Made by a program: the position numbers and the translations under genes. 64,000 bases of DNA, from positions 478,368-542,367 of the forward strand of contig PHAG01000002.1 of NCBI GenBank assembly GCA_002841625.1, in the 5' to 3' direction. Each line of letters opens with the position of its first letter. Within the stretch, counting starts at the first letter, position 1. This DNA is from Firmicutes bacterium HGW-Firmicutes-1. Its GTDB lineage: Bacteria > Bacillota > Clostridia > Lachnospirales > Vallitaleaceae. The notes under the pieces are model-generated. The model ran no database searches. It had not been told where the DNA came from and saw only the letters and a program-made list of their open reading frames with translations. Shown piece after piece: positions 1-8,728 of this stretch.

Positions 1-711
1 AAAAGAATTTTTCATGTGTTCGATATGACTAATCAGTCTTACGATTTCTTCATCAATACAAGCTTTATCAGCAAAAATCGCTACTTCTTGAGCTAGTCTT
101 GACTCATCTACAGAGGCATTTTCCAACAAATCTTTAATTCGAGATTCTAATTTTTCTTTGTAAGCCACTACAATTTGGGGTGCTTTCTCTTTGATTTCAT
201 TCAGCGCTTGGAACATAATATCTAATTTTTTTAACATATCTTCTTTAAGAAGATTTCCTTCAATAGATCTAGTTTCAATTAATTGATCGCTACTATTGTC
301 TAATGCTCCCTTTAGTATACTCCAAAGCTCTTCTTGATCATCATCTTGCTCTTCTACAACCAATACATCTGGATATCTTGTCATATGAGATACTTTTATG
401 TCATTTTCAAGATCAAATTCTTCACTAATCAGTTCGAAATACTTCAAATATTCTTTGGCTAATTCAGCATTAAACTTGATATTTTCTAGTTTGTCTGAGT
501 TGTCTTCATAAGAAATAAATACATCAATTTTTCCTCTTGATAATTTTTGCTTGACATAGCTTCTGACTTCGTTTTCTAAAAAGCCTAACTTTCTTGGCAT
601 TCTTACGTTAACTTCACAATACCTATGATTAACAGATTTCATTTCAACAATTATTTTTCTCTTATCTTTTTCAAACTCGCCTCTTCCAAAGCCTGTCATA
701 CTCTTTATCAT
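1..711 (-). CDS. yicC: YicC family protein (partial, C-terminus outside window)
   Basis: Conserved YicC/YloC family protein, linked to RNA turnover and endoribonuclease activity in other bacteria. The minus strand from 711 opens with MIKSMTGFGRGEF, the diagnostic family N-terminus, and stays open for 237 codons to the window edge. The last visible residues (DEEIVRLISHIEH) belong to the C-terminal DUF1732 part. The usual length is about 290 residues, so roughly 55 are missing to the left. In other Bacillota this gene is followed by remA and gmk, which would lie outside the window. Identity is firm; the precise substrate in this organism is not known from sequence. Confidence 0.93.
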   Translation of the reverse strand, partial: MIKSMTGFGRGEFEKDKRKIIVEMKSVNHRYCEVNVRMPRKLGFLENEVRSYVKQKLSRGKIDVFISYEDNSDKLENIKFNAELAKEYLKYFELISEEFDLENDIKVSHMTRYPDVLVVEEQDDDQEELWSILKGALDNSSDQLIETRSIEGNLLKEDMLKKLDIMFQALNEIKEKAPQIVVAYKEKLESRIKDLLENASVDESRLAQEVAIFADKACIDEEIVRLISHIEHMKNSF

Positions 712-783
712 GTAATCAACTCATTTCGTATTTAATAATTTGCACAGATAGTATATTATAACCCAACCCAACAACTTAGTCAA

Positions 784-830
784 GAAAATCATCTACTTTA
801 CCTGACTGCCGCTTTTCTAATTACATCTGT
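784..830 (+). repeat. Intergenic hairpin repeat, copy 1 (degenerate)
   Basis: First of three related intergenic segments. It carries GAAAATC at 784-790 and CTGCCGCTTTTC at 806-817, as the other two copies do, but the left arm has decayed and the spacer is shorter (34 nt outer span against 51 and 53). It lies between divergent yicC and the Dabb gene. See the copies at 22757 and 30793. Confidence 0.6.
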
Positions 831-903
831 CAATTATACTTTATTAAAGTTGAAAATTCAACGGGTTTTAAAGAGAGACTTTCATGCTATATACCTCGTA
901 TGA

Positions 904-909
904 TATAAT
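904..909 (+). promoter_or_regulatory. -10 hexamer for the Dabb gene
   Basis: A consensus TATAAT lies 28 nt upstream of the ATG at 938. The -35 region (TTCATG at 881-886 with 17 nt spacing) is weak. It supports the downstream start, because the longer frame beginning at 884 would start inside this promoter. Confidence 0.5.
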
Positions 910-937
910 AAATAAAAATAATATCGGAGGCGCAAAA

Positions 938-1231
938 ATGATTAAACATATTGTAATGTGGAACATCAATGAAGATGAATCTAAAGAAGTTGTTATGAAC
1001 GCTTTAAAGGAAAGACTTGAAAATTTAAAATGTGAAATCGACTTTATTCAAGCTTTAGAGGTTGGATTTAATTATAATGTCACCGCTCAAGCTCATGACG
1101 TGGTATTGTATTCTGAATTTCTTACAAAGGAAGATTTAGATGCATATGTTGTTCATCCTGCGCATAAAAGAGTTGGTGAATATGTTAGAAGTGTAGTGAA
1201 AGATCGTGTTGTTGTTGATTATGAGATATAG
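938..1231 (+). CDS. Dabb-family (stress-responsive A/B barrel) protein
   Basis: Small 97-residue ferredoxin-like dimeric alpha/beta-barrel protein. The N-terminus MIKHIVMWNI and the HPAHKRVGEYV segment near the C-terminus are typical of the Dabb family, whose members have varied or unknown enzymatic roles. The ATG at 938 has a strong GGAGG at 926-930, 7 nt away. An in-frame ATG at 884 has no ribosome binding site and falls in the promoter. The gene stands alone between divergent yicC and the terminator at 1279. Function in this organism is unknown. Confidence 0.85.
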   Translation: MIKHIVMWNINEDESKEVVMNALKERLENLKCEIDFIQALEVGFNYNVTAQAHDVVLYSEFLTKEDLDAYVVHPAHKRVGEYVRSVVKDRVVVDYEI

Positions 1232-1278
1232 TATATATATCTTCTTTATAGTACTTTAGCAGAATTAACTACAATGAT

Positions 1279-1331
1279 AAAAAACATCCTAAAGTTAGCT
1301 TTTTGAAAAGACATTTTTAGGATGTTTTTTT
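1279..1331. terminator. Bidirectional intrinsic terminator
   Basis: Stem AAAAACATCCTAAA (1280-1293) pairs with TTTAGGATGTTTTT (about 1316-1329) around a 20-nt loop. The A-rich left arm and T-rich right arm allow termination for both the plus-strand Dabb gene and the convergent protease gene. Confidence 0.85.
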
Positions 1332-1365
1332 ATACTGAAAATCATTACATCATAACTATTAATTT

Positions 1366-2841
1366 TTAATTTTCTTCCCAATCAATTTCTGATAGTTTTG
1401 TAACTTTGATTTTTTTGAAGTCTATGCTGTCCAACGATTCTTTTACATCTACTAAATGATAAGATGACATGGCAAATGATATATCTGCATATCCTTCTAC
1501 GATTGATGTATTAACACCTATCAATTCGCCTTTGCTATTGAATAACGGACCACCACTATTTCCTGGTGCTAATGGTAGGCTAGATTGTAATATTCTTGCA
1601 TCGCCATCAACTATTATATTTTGAAACAATCCGATTGTAACCGTATTGAATAATCCCATGGGACTACCAATAGCAACAATTTCATCTGCCTTTGTCATAG
1701 CATCTGGGTTTCCTAGCTTAACTGGCTCTCCGAATTTTTCTTTTAGTTTTAGTACTGCTATATCAATGGATGGATTTAAGACTACAACGCCTGCAACTTC
1801 AAGCTCCGTACCATCAACTAATCTTACAGTTAAACTCTTTTGCTTATGTATTACATGTACATTCGTAACAACGATACCTTCACACAGAAAGAATCCAGAG
1901 CCTTGCGAAGTATCACCTAAAATTGCAACCGTCTTCGAATCATTTTCCTTGATGATACTTTTCAGGTCTAAATCTGTACCTGGTGAAGAAGCCGCCCCCT
2001 CACTTTCATCCATTATGATTGAACTCTCTACAACTACACCATCTGAATTCTCTGTTACATCAGCGTCAATAATTGTATCTACTTCTTGAGATTTACCTTC
2101 AAGTTTTGCTTCAAATGATTGCAAAAACTTATCAGACTTTCTATAGTCCTCATATAAGTCCCAAGGTGCATAGGTCGTCCAACTATCAACCTTCCAACCA
2201 TCTTGTTCTTTTATTACTGTTAACGTACCATAATACTTGTTTTTATATCGTTTGTCATAATCGTAACCATTTTCATAAGTAAATCCTTCAAATGTGAACA
2301 CTGCTCCTATCTTATAGAAACCATCACCACCAGATAAAATCTTTACACTATCCCAGGTTTTAGGCATACTATAATAATCGCTTGGAACATCTGATTGAAT
2401 CAAATCCATTGAATAATAGTCTGGGTCTTCCTTTTCATCAGAGGAAGCATATCTTTCATAAAATGAAGGATAATCTAAATCATAAAAACCTTCATAATCC
2501 GGATCTTCTATTTTGAAATCTTTATATAGGATTTCACCATCTTCTTCAACTGAATTCCTCATCTTAAACCAATTGGTATAAAACCCTTTCGCAAAGTCAA
2601 TTACCTCTGTTGCCTCTTCGGTTACATTTTTAGCAGGAGCATCATCATATGTATTGACATCCCGAAAGTTTTCAAGAGATTCATTGTCTAAATCATCAGA
2701 GGATACCTCAACCGAATCGTCGTCATCATCTTTTGATGATTTATTACTAGGTTCTATAAATGATTTACAACCTGATAATGATAATAACATTATTAAAATG
2801 AAAGAAAGAATAGTTGTCTTACATAGGAATGCCTTTAACAT
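1366..2841 (-). CDS. Trypsin-like serine protease lipoprotein
   Basis: Predicted surface lipoprotein of 491 residues. A signal peptide ends in the lipobox LSGC (lipidated Cys25), followed by an acidic linker (about 35-60), an N-terminal domain of unknown type rich in Tyr and Asp (about 75-250) and a C-terminal trypsin-like domain (about 300-465). The catalytic triad is visible: His329 in TNVHV, Asp360 in NPSIDIAVL and Ser429 in APGNSGGP. No PDZ domain follows, so this is not a standard HtrA/DegP. GGAGG lies upstream of the ATG. It sits downstream of cinA as the last minus-strand gene before the terminator at 1279. Substrate unknown; a role in envelope protein quality control or signalling is inference. 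Confidence 0.87.
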   Translation of the reverse strand: MLKAFLCKTTILSFILIMLLSLSGCKSFIEPSNKSSKDDDDDSVEVSSDDLDNESLENFRDVNTYDDAPAKNVTEEATEVIDFAKGFYTNWFKMRNSVEEDGEILYKDFKIEDPDYEGFYDLDYPSFYERYASSDEKEDPDYYSMDLIQSDVPSDYYSMPKTWDSVKILSGGDGFYKIGAVFTFEGFTYENGYDYDKRYKNKYYGTLTVIKEQDGWKVDSWTTYAPWDLYEDYRKSDKFLQSFEAKLEGKSQEVDTIIDADVTENSDGVVVESSIIMDESEGAASSPGTDLDLKSIIKENDSKTVAILGDTSQGSGFFLCEGIVVTNVHVIHKQKSLTVRLVDGTELEVAGVVVLNPSIDIAVLKLKEKFGEPVKLGNPDAMTKADEIVAIGSPMGLFNTVTIGLFQNIIVDGDARILQSSLPLAPGNSGGPLFNSKGELIGVNTSIVEGYADISFAMSSYHLVDVKESLDSIDFKKIKVTKLSEIDWEEN

Positions 2842-2887
2842 TTCTCAATTACCTCCTCACTTTATAATTGCTTGCACATCGGTTAAA

Positions 2888-4126
2888 TTATTTTAACTCC
2901 TTTAGCACTTGGTAAAGAAATATCAGTCCTTGCTTAGCTGCATTTGTACGAACTTTCATACGATTACCATTTAATTGCAATCTTTTAATAAAGGTTTGAT
3001 CCTTGTAAGCTATGGCGATATAAACTAATCCAACTGGCTTATCTTCTGTACCACCTGAAGGACCTGCTATTCCTGATATTGCCATCCCTATATCAGATTG
3101 GGATCTTTCTTTAATACCTAATGCCATTTCTTTTACTACTTGTTTACTAACTGCACCATAAATATCTATGGAGTCTTTGTCGACACCCAATTCTCTTATT
3201 TTTGATTCATTTGAATATACAATTTTCCCATCTTTGAATACCTTTGATACTCCTGGACAATTGACTAACATACTTGCAAATAATCCACCTGTACATGATT
3301 CAGCAACTGAAATAGTTTGATTATAAGTATTAAGAAGTTCTACAATAATTTCTTCTAGCTCTTTTTCATCAGTAGTATAGATATACTTATTTAACTGCTT
3401 TCTCATTTCTATTTCAGATGATGCAATCAGTTTCAGCGCTTCATTTGTATTATTGGCTCTTGCCGTAATTCTAAAATGCACCTCAGAAAGTTTAGCATAT
3501 GGAGCAATAGATGGGTTTGTTTGTTCATCAATCATATTTTGAACCAGCTCAGCGGCAGTACTTTCACCAATTCCAATAAGCTTCAATGTTTTTGACACGA
3601 TACAATCTTTGGATGATTTTTTAATATATGGAACTACACTTTCTTCGAACATTGGAATAAGCTCATTTGGAGGTCCTGGCAAAATAATAAAGATTTTTTC
3701 ACAACTTTCTATTAATACTCCCGGTGCTGTACCATTGTTATTATTTAGAATGATTGCACCTTCGGGTATGAAAGCTTGCTTCAAATTATTATTTGACATT
3801 GGTATATCTCTGTACGCAAAGAATTTTTTAAGTTTTTTTTCTTGATCCTTATTCATATTAAGTGGTAAGCCTAGCGCCTTAGCTACAGTTTCTTTGGTAA
3901 TATCATCGCTTGTTGGTCCTAAGCCACCAGAAAGTATAATTAAATCACTTCTGTTTTTTGCATAATTGATGGCCTGAATTAGTCTATTTTCGTTATCACC
4001 TACAACAGTTTGATAATATACAGATACACCTAAGTCAGCTAGTCTTCTGCTTAAATATTGGGCATTTGTATTTAATATGTCACCTAATAATAGCTCTGTT
4101 CCAACACAAATAATTTCTGCAATCAC
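2888..4126 (-). CDS. cinA: CinA-like protein (nicotinamide-nucleotide amidase)
   Basis: 412 residues with two domains: an N-terminal molybdopterin-binding-like domain (about 1-170, GTELLLGDI, LSGGLGPTSDD) and a C-terminal CinA domain (about 255-412, VAESCTGGL, SGIAGPSGG) that deamidates nicotinamide mononucleotide in characterised homologues. The start is GTG at 4124-4126, with GGAGGG at 4133-4138. It lies between pgsA and the protease lipoprotein. In Bacillota, pgsA-cinA commonly precedes recA, but no recA follows here. Competence involvement is historical naming, not shown by this sequence. Confidence 0.93.
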   Translation of the reverse strand: MIAEIICVGTELLLGDILNTNAQYLSRRLADLGVSVYYQTVVGDNENRLIQAINYAKNRSDLIILSGGLGPTSDDITKETVAKALGLPLNMNKDQEKKLKKFFAYRDIPMSNNNLKQAFIPEGAIILNNNNGTAPGVLIESCEKIFIILPGPPNELIPMFEESVVPYIKKSSKDCIVSKTLKLIGIGESTAAELVQNMIDEQTNPSIAPYAKLSEVHFRITARANNTNEALKLIASSEIEMRKQLNKYIYTTDEKELEEIIVELLNTYNQTISVAESCTGGLFASMLVNCPGVSKVFKDGKIVYSNESKIRELGVDKDSIDIYGAVSKQVVKEMALGIKERSQSDIGMAISGIAGPSGGTEDKPVGLVYIAIAYKDQTFIKRLQLNGNRMKVRTNAAKQGLIFLYQVLKELK

Positions 4127-4155
4127 AAATATCCCTCCATAATATGAGTTAAATT

Positions 4156-4689
4156 CTATTCTTTAAAAACTTCTTTGTTCTGAACGATATAATCAAGTGC
4201 AGATATAATTGTTAATATAAGTGATGCATAGATTAGTACTAGCTCGATATATTCTATATATTTAAATTGAAATTGAAATAACACAACAATAATCATTATC
4301 ATAGTTGTAAAGGTTTTAATTTTGCCCCACCAACCTGCCGCAATCACTTTGCCTGAAGTTGCTGCTAGTAATCTTACACCACTAATAACAAATTCCCTAC
4401 TGATGATTACAATAACAATCCATGCAGCAATATCACCTGTTTCTACTAGATAAACTAAAGCTGCTGATACCAAAAGCTTATCAGCCAGGGGATCCATAAA
4501 CTTCCCAAAATTAGTGACAAGATTCATAGAACGAGCTAAATATCCATCTAACCAATCTGTTGCACTCGCAATGATAAAAATACTAACTGCCACATAGTTT
4601 GCATAATTTTCAGGGAATACATATAAAACAATCAAAAAAAATGGTATTAGTATCACTCTTAACATCGTTAACTTATTTGCTATATTCAT
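4156..4689 (-). CDS. pgsA: CDP-diacylglycerol-glycerol-3-phosphate 3-phosphatidyltransferase
   Basis: Integral membrane enzyme (177 residues) that makes phosphatidylglycerophosphate, the first committed step to phosphatidylglycerol. The CDP-alcohol phosphotransferase signature is present (DWLDGYLAR, then GKFMDPLADK), with several membrane helices. Its start overlaps the end of rimO by 17 nt, so the two are translationally coupled. The length is typical for Gram-positive PgsA. Confidence 0.95.
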   Translation of the reverse strand: MNIANKLTMLRVILIPFFLIVLYVFPENYANYVAVSIFIIASATDWLDGYLARSMNLVTNFGKFMDPLADKLLVSAALVYLVETGDIAAWIVIVIISREFVISGVRLLAATSGKVIAAGWWGKIKTFTTMIMIIVVLFQFQFKYIEYIELVLIYASLILTIISALDYIVQNKEVFKE

Positions 4690-6016
4690 CTTTTATCTCT
4701 CCTATTAAGTCATATTCACTTGCTTCATTTACTTGAACCTTTACAATTTGACCTGTCAACAGTTCATATTCACAACCTACAAAGACAACCCCATCAACAT
4801 TTGGTGCATCCATATATGACCTTCCGCAATAAATCTTATCATCTGGCAAATATCCTTCAATCATAATATCTAGCGTTGCACCTACCATGCTTTTGTTCTT
4901 TTCTAGCGATATATTTTGCTGAGCAAGCATCAATTCTTTTTTACGTGATTTTTTTACTGCTTCTTTAATTTGACCTTTCATTGTCGCAGCTTTCGTACCC
5001 TCTTCTAAGGAATATGTGAAAACCCCAAGGCGATCAATCTTATATTCCTTTACAAAATCTTTTAATTCTTCGAATTGTTCTTTTGTTTCACCAGGAAACC
5101 CTACAATTAATGAACTTCTAATGCAAATATTCGGGATTTGATTCCTCAACCTTGTTATGACATTTATAATCGTTCTTTTATTGCTTTTTCTAGCCATATT
5201 TGACAATATACTGTCGTTAATATGTTGTATCGGTATATCAATATATTTCATAACCTTATCTTGTATTTTCATTACTTCAATGAGTTCATCAGTGATGTCT
5301 TCTGGATAGCAATAAAGCAATCTAATCCATTCCAAACCTTCAATTTTACATAACTCATTGATCAACTCAGGTAACTTTTTTTCTTTATATAGATCGATGC
5401 CATATTTTGTTGTGTCTTGCGCTACCAAGATAATTTCTTTTTTGCCTTGTTTTACTAAATGTTTTGCTTCTTCAACTAAACTCTCAATATGCCTACTTCT
5501 AATATTCCCTCTCAATTGAGGTATGATACAGTAAGTACAATTGTTGTTACAGCCTTCAGCTATTTTTAAGTAAGCATATGCAGTTGTTGTACTCGACATT
5601 CTTTTTAAATATGCTTCTGGAGAATAGTTAATATCTTTAAACGAACTGACCTTTTCTTTATCTAACACCTTTTTAATTGTAGTGACAATCTCATCGTAAT
5701 TTGAGGTTCCTAGAATTCCATCTACCTCCGGCATTTCTGCCAGTAGTTCGTCTTTGTACCTTTCTGTTAAACACCCTACAACAATTAACCCTTTACAATT
5801 ACCCGTTTCTTTATATTCTGCCATTTCTAATATAGTTTCAATGCTTTCTTCTTTAGCGTCATGAATAAAACTACACGTGTTAACAATAATAATATCTGCT
5901 TCTAGTTCCTCACTTGTGATAACATATCCTTCTTCATTCATCATTCCAAGCATAACTTCACTATCTACTAAGTTTTTGTCGCAACCTAGTGAAACGTAAA
6001 AGATTTTTACACTCAA
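4673..6016 (-). CDS. rimO: Ribosomal protein S12 methylthiotransferase RimO
   Basis: Radical-SAM enzyme (447 residues) that methylthiolates an aspartate of ribosomal protein S12. The N-terminal cluster cysteines are Cys12, Cys48 and Cys82; the radical-SAM motif is Cys156-x3-Cys160-x2-Cys163 (CNNNCTYC); a TRAM domain closes the protein. The start is TTG at 6014-6016 with GGAGG seven bases upstream; no in-frame ATG fits better. Resemblance to RimO rather than MiaB rests on the SLGCDKN start and the IIPQLRG stretch. Confidence 0.94.
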   Translation of the reverse strand: MSVKIFYVSLGCDKNLVDSEVMLGMMNEEGYVITSEELEADIIIVNTCSFIHDAKEESIETILEMAEYKETGNCKGLIVVGCLTERYKDELLAEMPEVDGILGTSNYDEIVTTIKKVLDKEKVSSFKDINYSPEAYLKRMSSTTTAYAYLKIAEGCNNNCTYCIIPQLRGNIRSRHIESLVEEAKHLVKQGKKEIILVAQDTTKYGIDLYKEKKLPELINELCKIEGLEWIRLLYCYPEDITDELIEVMKIQDKVMKYIDIPIQHINDSILSNMARKSNKRTIINVITRLRNQIPNICIRSSLIVGFPGETKEQFEELKDFVKEYKIDRLGVFTYSLEEGTKAATMKGQIKEAVKKSRKKELMLAQQNISLEKNKSMVGATLDIMIEGYLPDDKIYCGRSYMDAPNVDGVVFVGCEYELLTGQIVKVQVNEASEYDLIGEIKDEYSK

Positions 6017-6046
6017 TTAATTTGCCTCCAATATTTATTAACTTAT

Positions 6047-6889
6047 TTATTTTGTTGCTGCCAAAACACAGTTTTTCATTAACATTGCGATAGTCATTGG
6101 ACCTACTCCGCCAGGAACCGGCGTTATTGCGGAGGCTATATCAAAACACTCTTCATATGCAACATCTCCACATAACTTTCCATCTTCTAAACGATTAATA
6201 CCAACATCTACAATTACAACATCTTTCTTAAGAAAATCTTTAGTAACAAAATTCGCTTTGCCAATTGCAGCTATGATAATATCTGCTTCTTGACATTCTT
6301 GTGCTAAATTTTTGGTTCTAGAATGACAAATAGTAATTGTAGCATTTTCTCTTAATAAAAGCATTGAAATTGGTTTACCAACTATATTACTTCTTCCAAT
6401 TACAACACACTTTTTTCCTTCCATCGGAATATTATAACGTTTCAAAAGCTCAATAATGCCTGCTGGTGTACAAGAAACGAATCCTGAGTTTCCTATACTT
6501 AAATTGCCAACACTAATTGGGTGAAAACCATCAACGTCTTTTTCAGGATCAATTGCTAGTAAGATTTTTCCTTCGTTAATGTGTTTAGGAAGCGGTAACT
6601 GAACAAGAATACCATGAACATCTTTTCTAGTATTAAGTTCATCAATTATTTCTAATAGCGCTTCCTCAGAGGTTGTCCCATCCATTTCATAGGATAAAGA
6701 TCTAATTCCAATATATTCGCAAGCACGTTTTTTATTTTTAACATATACTTGTGATGCTTGATTGTCACCGACTAACACCACAGCTAGTGTAGGTTCAATA
6801 CTGTTTTCCTTAAGTAGTGTAACCTCCGTCTTTAGTTCATCTTTAATATCTTGAGCTGTTTTTTTACCATCCATTATTATTGTGCTCAT
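6047..6889 (-). CDS. folD: Bifunctional methylene-THF dehydrogenase/methenyl-THF cyclohydrolase
   Basis: FolD (280 residues) interconverts 5,10-methylene-, methenyl- and 10-formyl-tetrahydrofolate with NADP. Visible motifs are YVKNKKRACE (catalytic Lys), QLPLPKH, DVDGFHP and PVPGGVGPMT. The ATG at 6889 follows GGAGG closely; a longer in-frame start at 6922 lacks a site. It lies downstream of fhs but beyond a terminator at 6968-7004, so it may have its own promoter. With fhs and the hut cluster's fchA it supplies the one-carbon route from histidine. Confidence 0.96.
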   Translation of the reverse strand: MSTIIMDGKKTAQDIKDELKTEVTLLKENSIEPTLAVVLVGDNQASQVYVKNKKRACEYIGIRSLSYEMDGTTSEEALLEIIDELNTRKDVHGILVQLPLPKHINEGKILLAIDPEKDVDGFHPISVGNLSIGNSGFVSCTPAGIIELLKRYNIPMEGKKCVVIGRSNIVGKPISMLLLRENATITICHSRTKNLAQECQEADIIIAAIGKANFVTKDFLKKDVVIVDVGINRLEDGKLCGDVAYEECFDIASAITPVPGGVGPMTIAMLMKNCVLAATK

Positions 6890-6967
6890 TTTAATCCTCC
6901 AAAACCATTCATTTATTATCAATTATAATAATAACATAACTTACCATTATTTTCAAAATAAAAAGAA

Positions 6968-7004
6968 TTTTAAAAAAGGAGTGGATTTTTCCATCCTCTC
7001 CTTT
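6968..7004 (-). terminator. Intrinsic terminator of fhs
   Basis: On the minus strand, AAAGGAG pairs with CTCCTTT with an inner GGAT/ATCC stem, and is followed by a T run. It separates fhs from folD. Confidence 0.8.
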
Positions 7005-7021
7005 GAATAAATTTATTATAA

Positions 7022-8692
7022 CTAAAACAAACCTGAAATAACTCCGTTTATATCAATATCAATGTTTTCTGCCGCTGGTTTTTTAGGTAGACCAGGCATC
7101 GTCATTACATCACCAGTAAGAACAACAATAAATTCTGCTCCCGCCGATATTGTAACTTCACTCACCGCAATTTCAAAACCACAAGGTCGACCTAGTAATT
7201 TGGGGTTATCGGACAGAGAATATTGTGTTTTTGCTATACATACTGGTAGCTTACTTAAACCAAGCTCTTCAATTTTTTTAATCGACTTGGAAGCTTTCCC
7301 ACTATATTTAACATGATCTGCACCATAAATTTCTGTTGCGATTATTTTTATCTTATTTTTAATCGTATCCTTGATATCATAGAGTGGTTGAAAATGGCTT
7401 TCTTTTGTTTCGAGTGTATGTAGTACCTTTTTTGCTAATTCAATACCACCAGCTCCACCATTTTGCCATACTTCAGCCAATGCAAACTCACAACCCATTT
7501 CCTCACAAGAATTTCTTACAAAGTTTATTTCTTCAGTTGAATCTGTAACAAATGAATTTAACGTAACAACAACTGGTACTTTATACTTTTTCAAGTTTTC
7601 TATATGCTTTTCTAAATTAACAAAACCTTTCTTTACTGCATCAACATTTTTTTCAGACAAGTTAGATTTTATTACGCCACCATTATATTTAAGCGCTCTA
7701 ATTGTAGCGACAAGTACAATAGCATCAGGTTTAAGCCCTGCCTTTGTACATTTTATATCTAAAAACTTCTCTGCACCAAGGTCTGCTCCAAAACCAGCTT
7801 CTGTAATAACTAAATCAGATAGCTTCAATGCATATTTTGTTGCACGAATACTATTACATCCATGGGCAATGTTTGCAAACGGTCCACCGTGCATAATAAC
7901 TGGTGTATGTTCTAAGGTTTGAACTAGGTTCGGTTTAATTGCATCCTTAAGCAGTGCAGCCATAGCTCCTTCTGCTTTCAAATCATGGGCAGTAACTGGA
8001 TCTCCATCATAATCATATGCAACTATAATCTCTCCTAATCTTCTTTTCAAATCTTTTAAGTCATTGGATAAGCATAAGATTGCCATTACTTCAGATGCAA
8101 CTGAAATCATGAACCCATCTTCTCTAGGAACACCTTGTAATCTACCACCAAGACCTACTATGGTATTTCGTAAAGCCCTATCATTCATATCCATAACACG
8201 CTTCCATACAATATTCCTTGGATCAATTTTAAGTTCATTTCCCTGCTGTAAATGATTGTCAAGGAGAGCAGACAATAAATTGTGGGTAATACTTACCGCA
8301 TGTATGTCACCTGTAAAATGAAGGTTGATATCCTCCATTGGAATTACTTGAGCGTAACCTCCACCTGCTGCCCCACCTTTAATTCCCATGCATGGTCCTA
8401 AAGAAGGCTCTCGTAAAGCAATGATGGAATTAATTCCTAATTTACCCATTGCTTGTCCTAGCCCAACTGTAATTGTAGTTTTACCTTCTCCCGCAGGGGT
8501 TGGATTGATCGCTGTAACTAAAACCAGCTTTCCATCCTTTTCGTGCTTTACTTTGTCCCATAGACTGTCAGAAAGCTTTGCTTTATATCTACCAAAAAGT
8601 TCTAAATCCTCTTCGGAAATACGAATACCTTTTGCGATATTAAGAATTGGTTCAATTTTTGATTCATTTGCAATTTGAATATCTGTTTTCAC
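7022..8692 (-). CDS. fhs: Formate-tetrahydrofolate ligase
   Basis: Ligates formate to tetrahydrofolate with ATP, reversibly. 556 residues, the usual clostridial length. The P-loop-like TPAGEGKTT lies near residue 65, followed by the long conserved core ([25 protein letters not shown]). The start chosen is GTG at 8690-8692, seven bases after GGAGG; the longer TTG at 8707 would lie on that ribosome binding site. In reverse it can release formate and ATP from formyl-THF made from histidine-derived methenyl-THF, or supply purine synthesis. Confidence 0.96.
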   Translation of the reverse strand: MKTDIQIANESKIEPILNIAKGIRISEEDLELFGRYKAKLSDSLWDKVKHEKDGKLVLVTAINPTPAGEGKTTITVGLGQAMGKLGINSIIALREPSLGPCMGIKGGAAGGGYAQVIPMEDINLHFTGDIHAVSITHNLLSALLDNHLQQGNELKIDPRNIVWKRVMDMNDRALRNTIVGLGGRLQGVPREDGFMISVASEVMAILCLSNDLKDLKRRLGEIIVAYDYDGDPVTAHDLKAEGAMAALLKDAIKPNLVQTLEHTPVIMHGGPFANIAHGCNSIRATKYALKLSDLVITEAGFGADLGAEKFLDIKCTKAGLKPDAIVLVATIRALKYNGGVIKSNLSEKNVDAVKKGFVNLEKHIENLKKYKVPVVVTLNSFVTDSTEEINFVRNSCEEMGCEFALAEVWQNGGAGGIELAKKVLHTLETKESHFQPLYDIKDTIKNKIKIIATEIYGADHVKYSGKASKSIKKIEELGLSKLPVCIAKTQYSLSDNPKLLGRPCGFEIAVSEVTISAGAEFIVVLTGDVMTMPGLPKKPAAENIDIDINGVISGLF

Positions 8693-8728
8693 TAAAAGTT
8701 CCTCCAATAATAATGTAGTTAATACGAA

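Noticed and set aside
884..937. N-terminal extension of the Dabb protein
   Set aside because: The extension covers the -10 promoter element and the ribosome binding site of the real start at 938.
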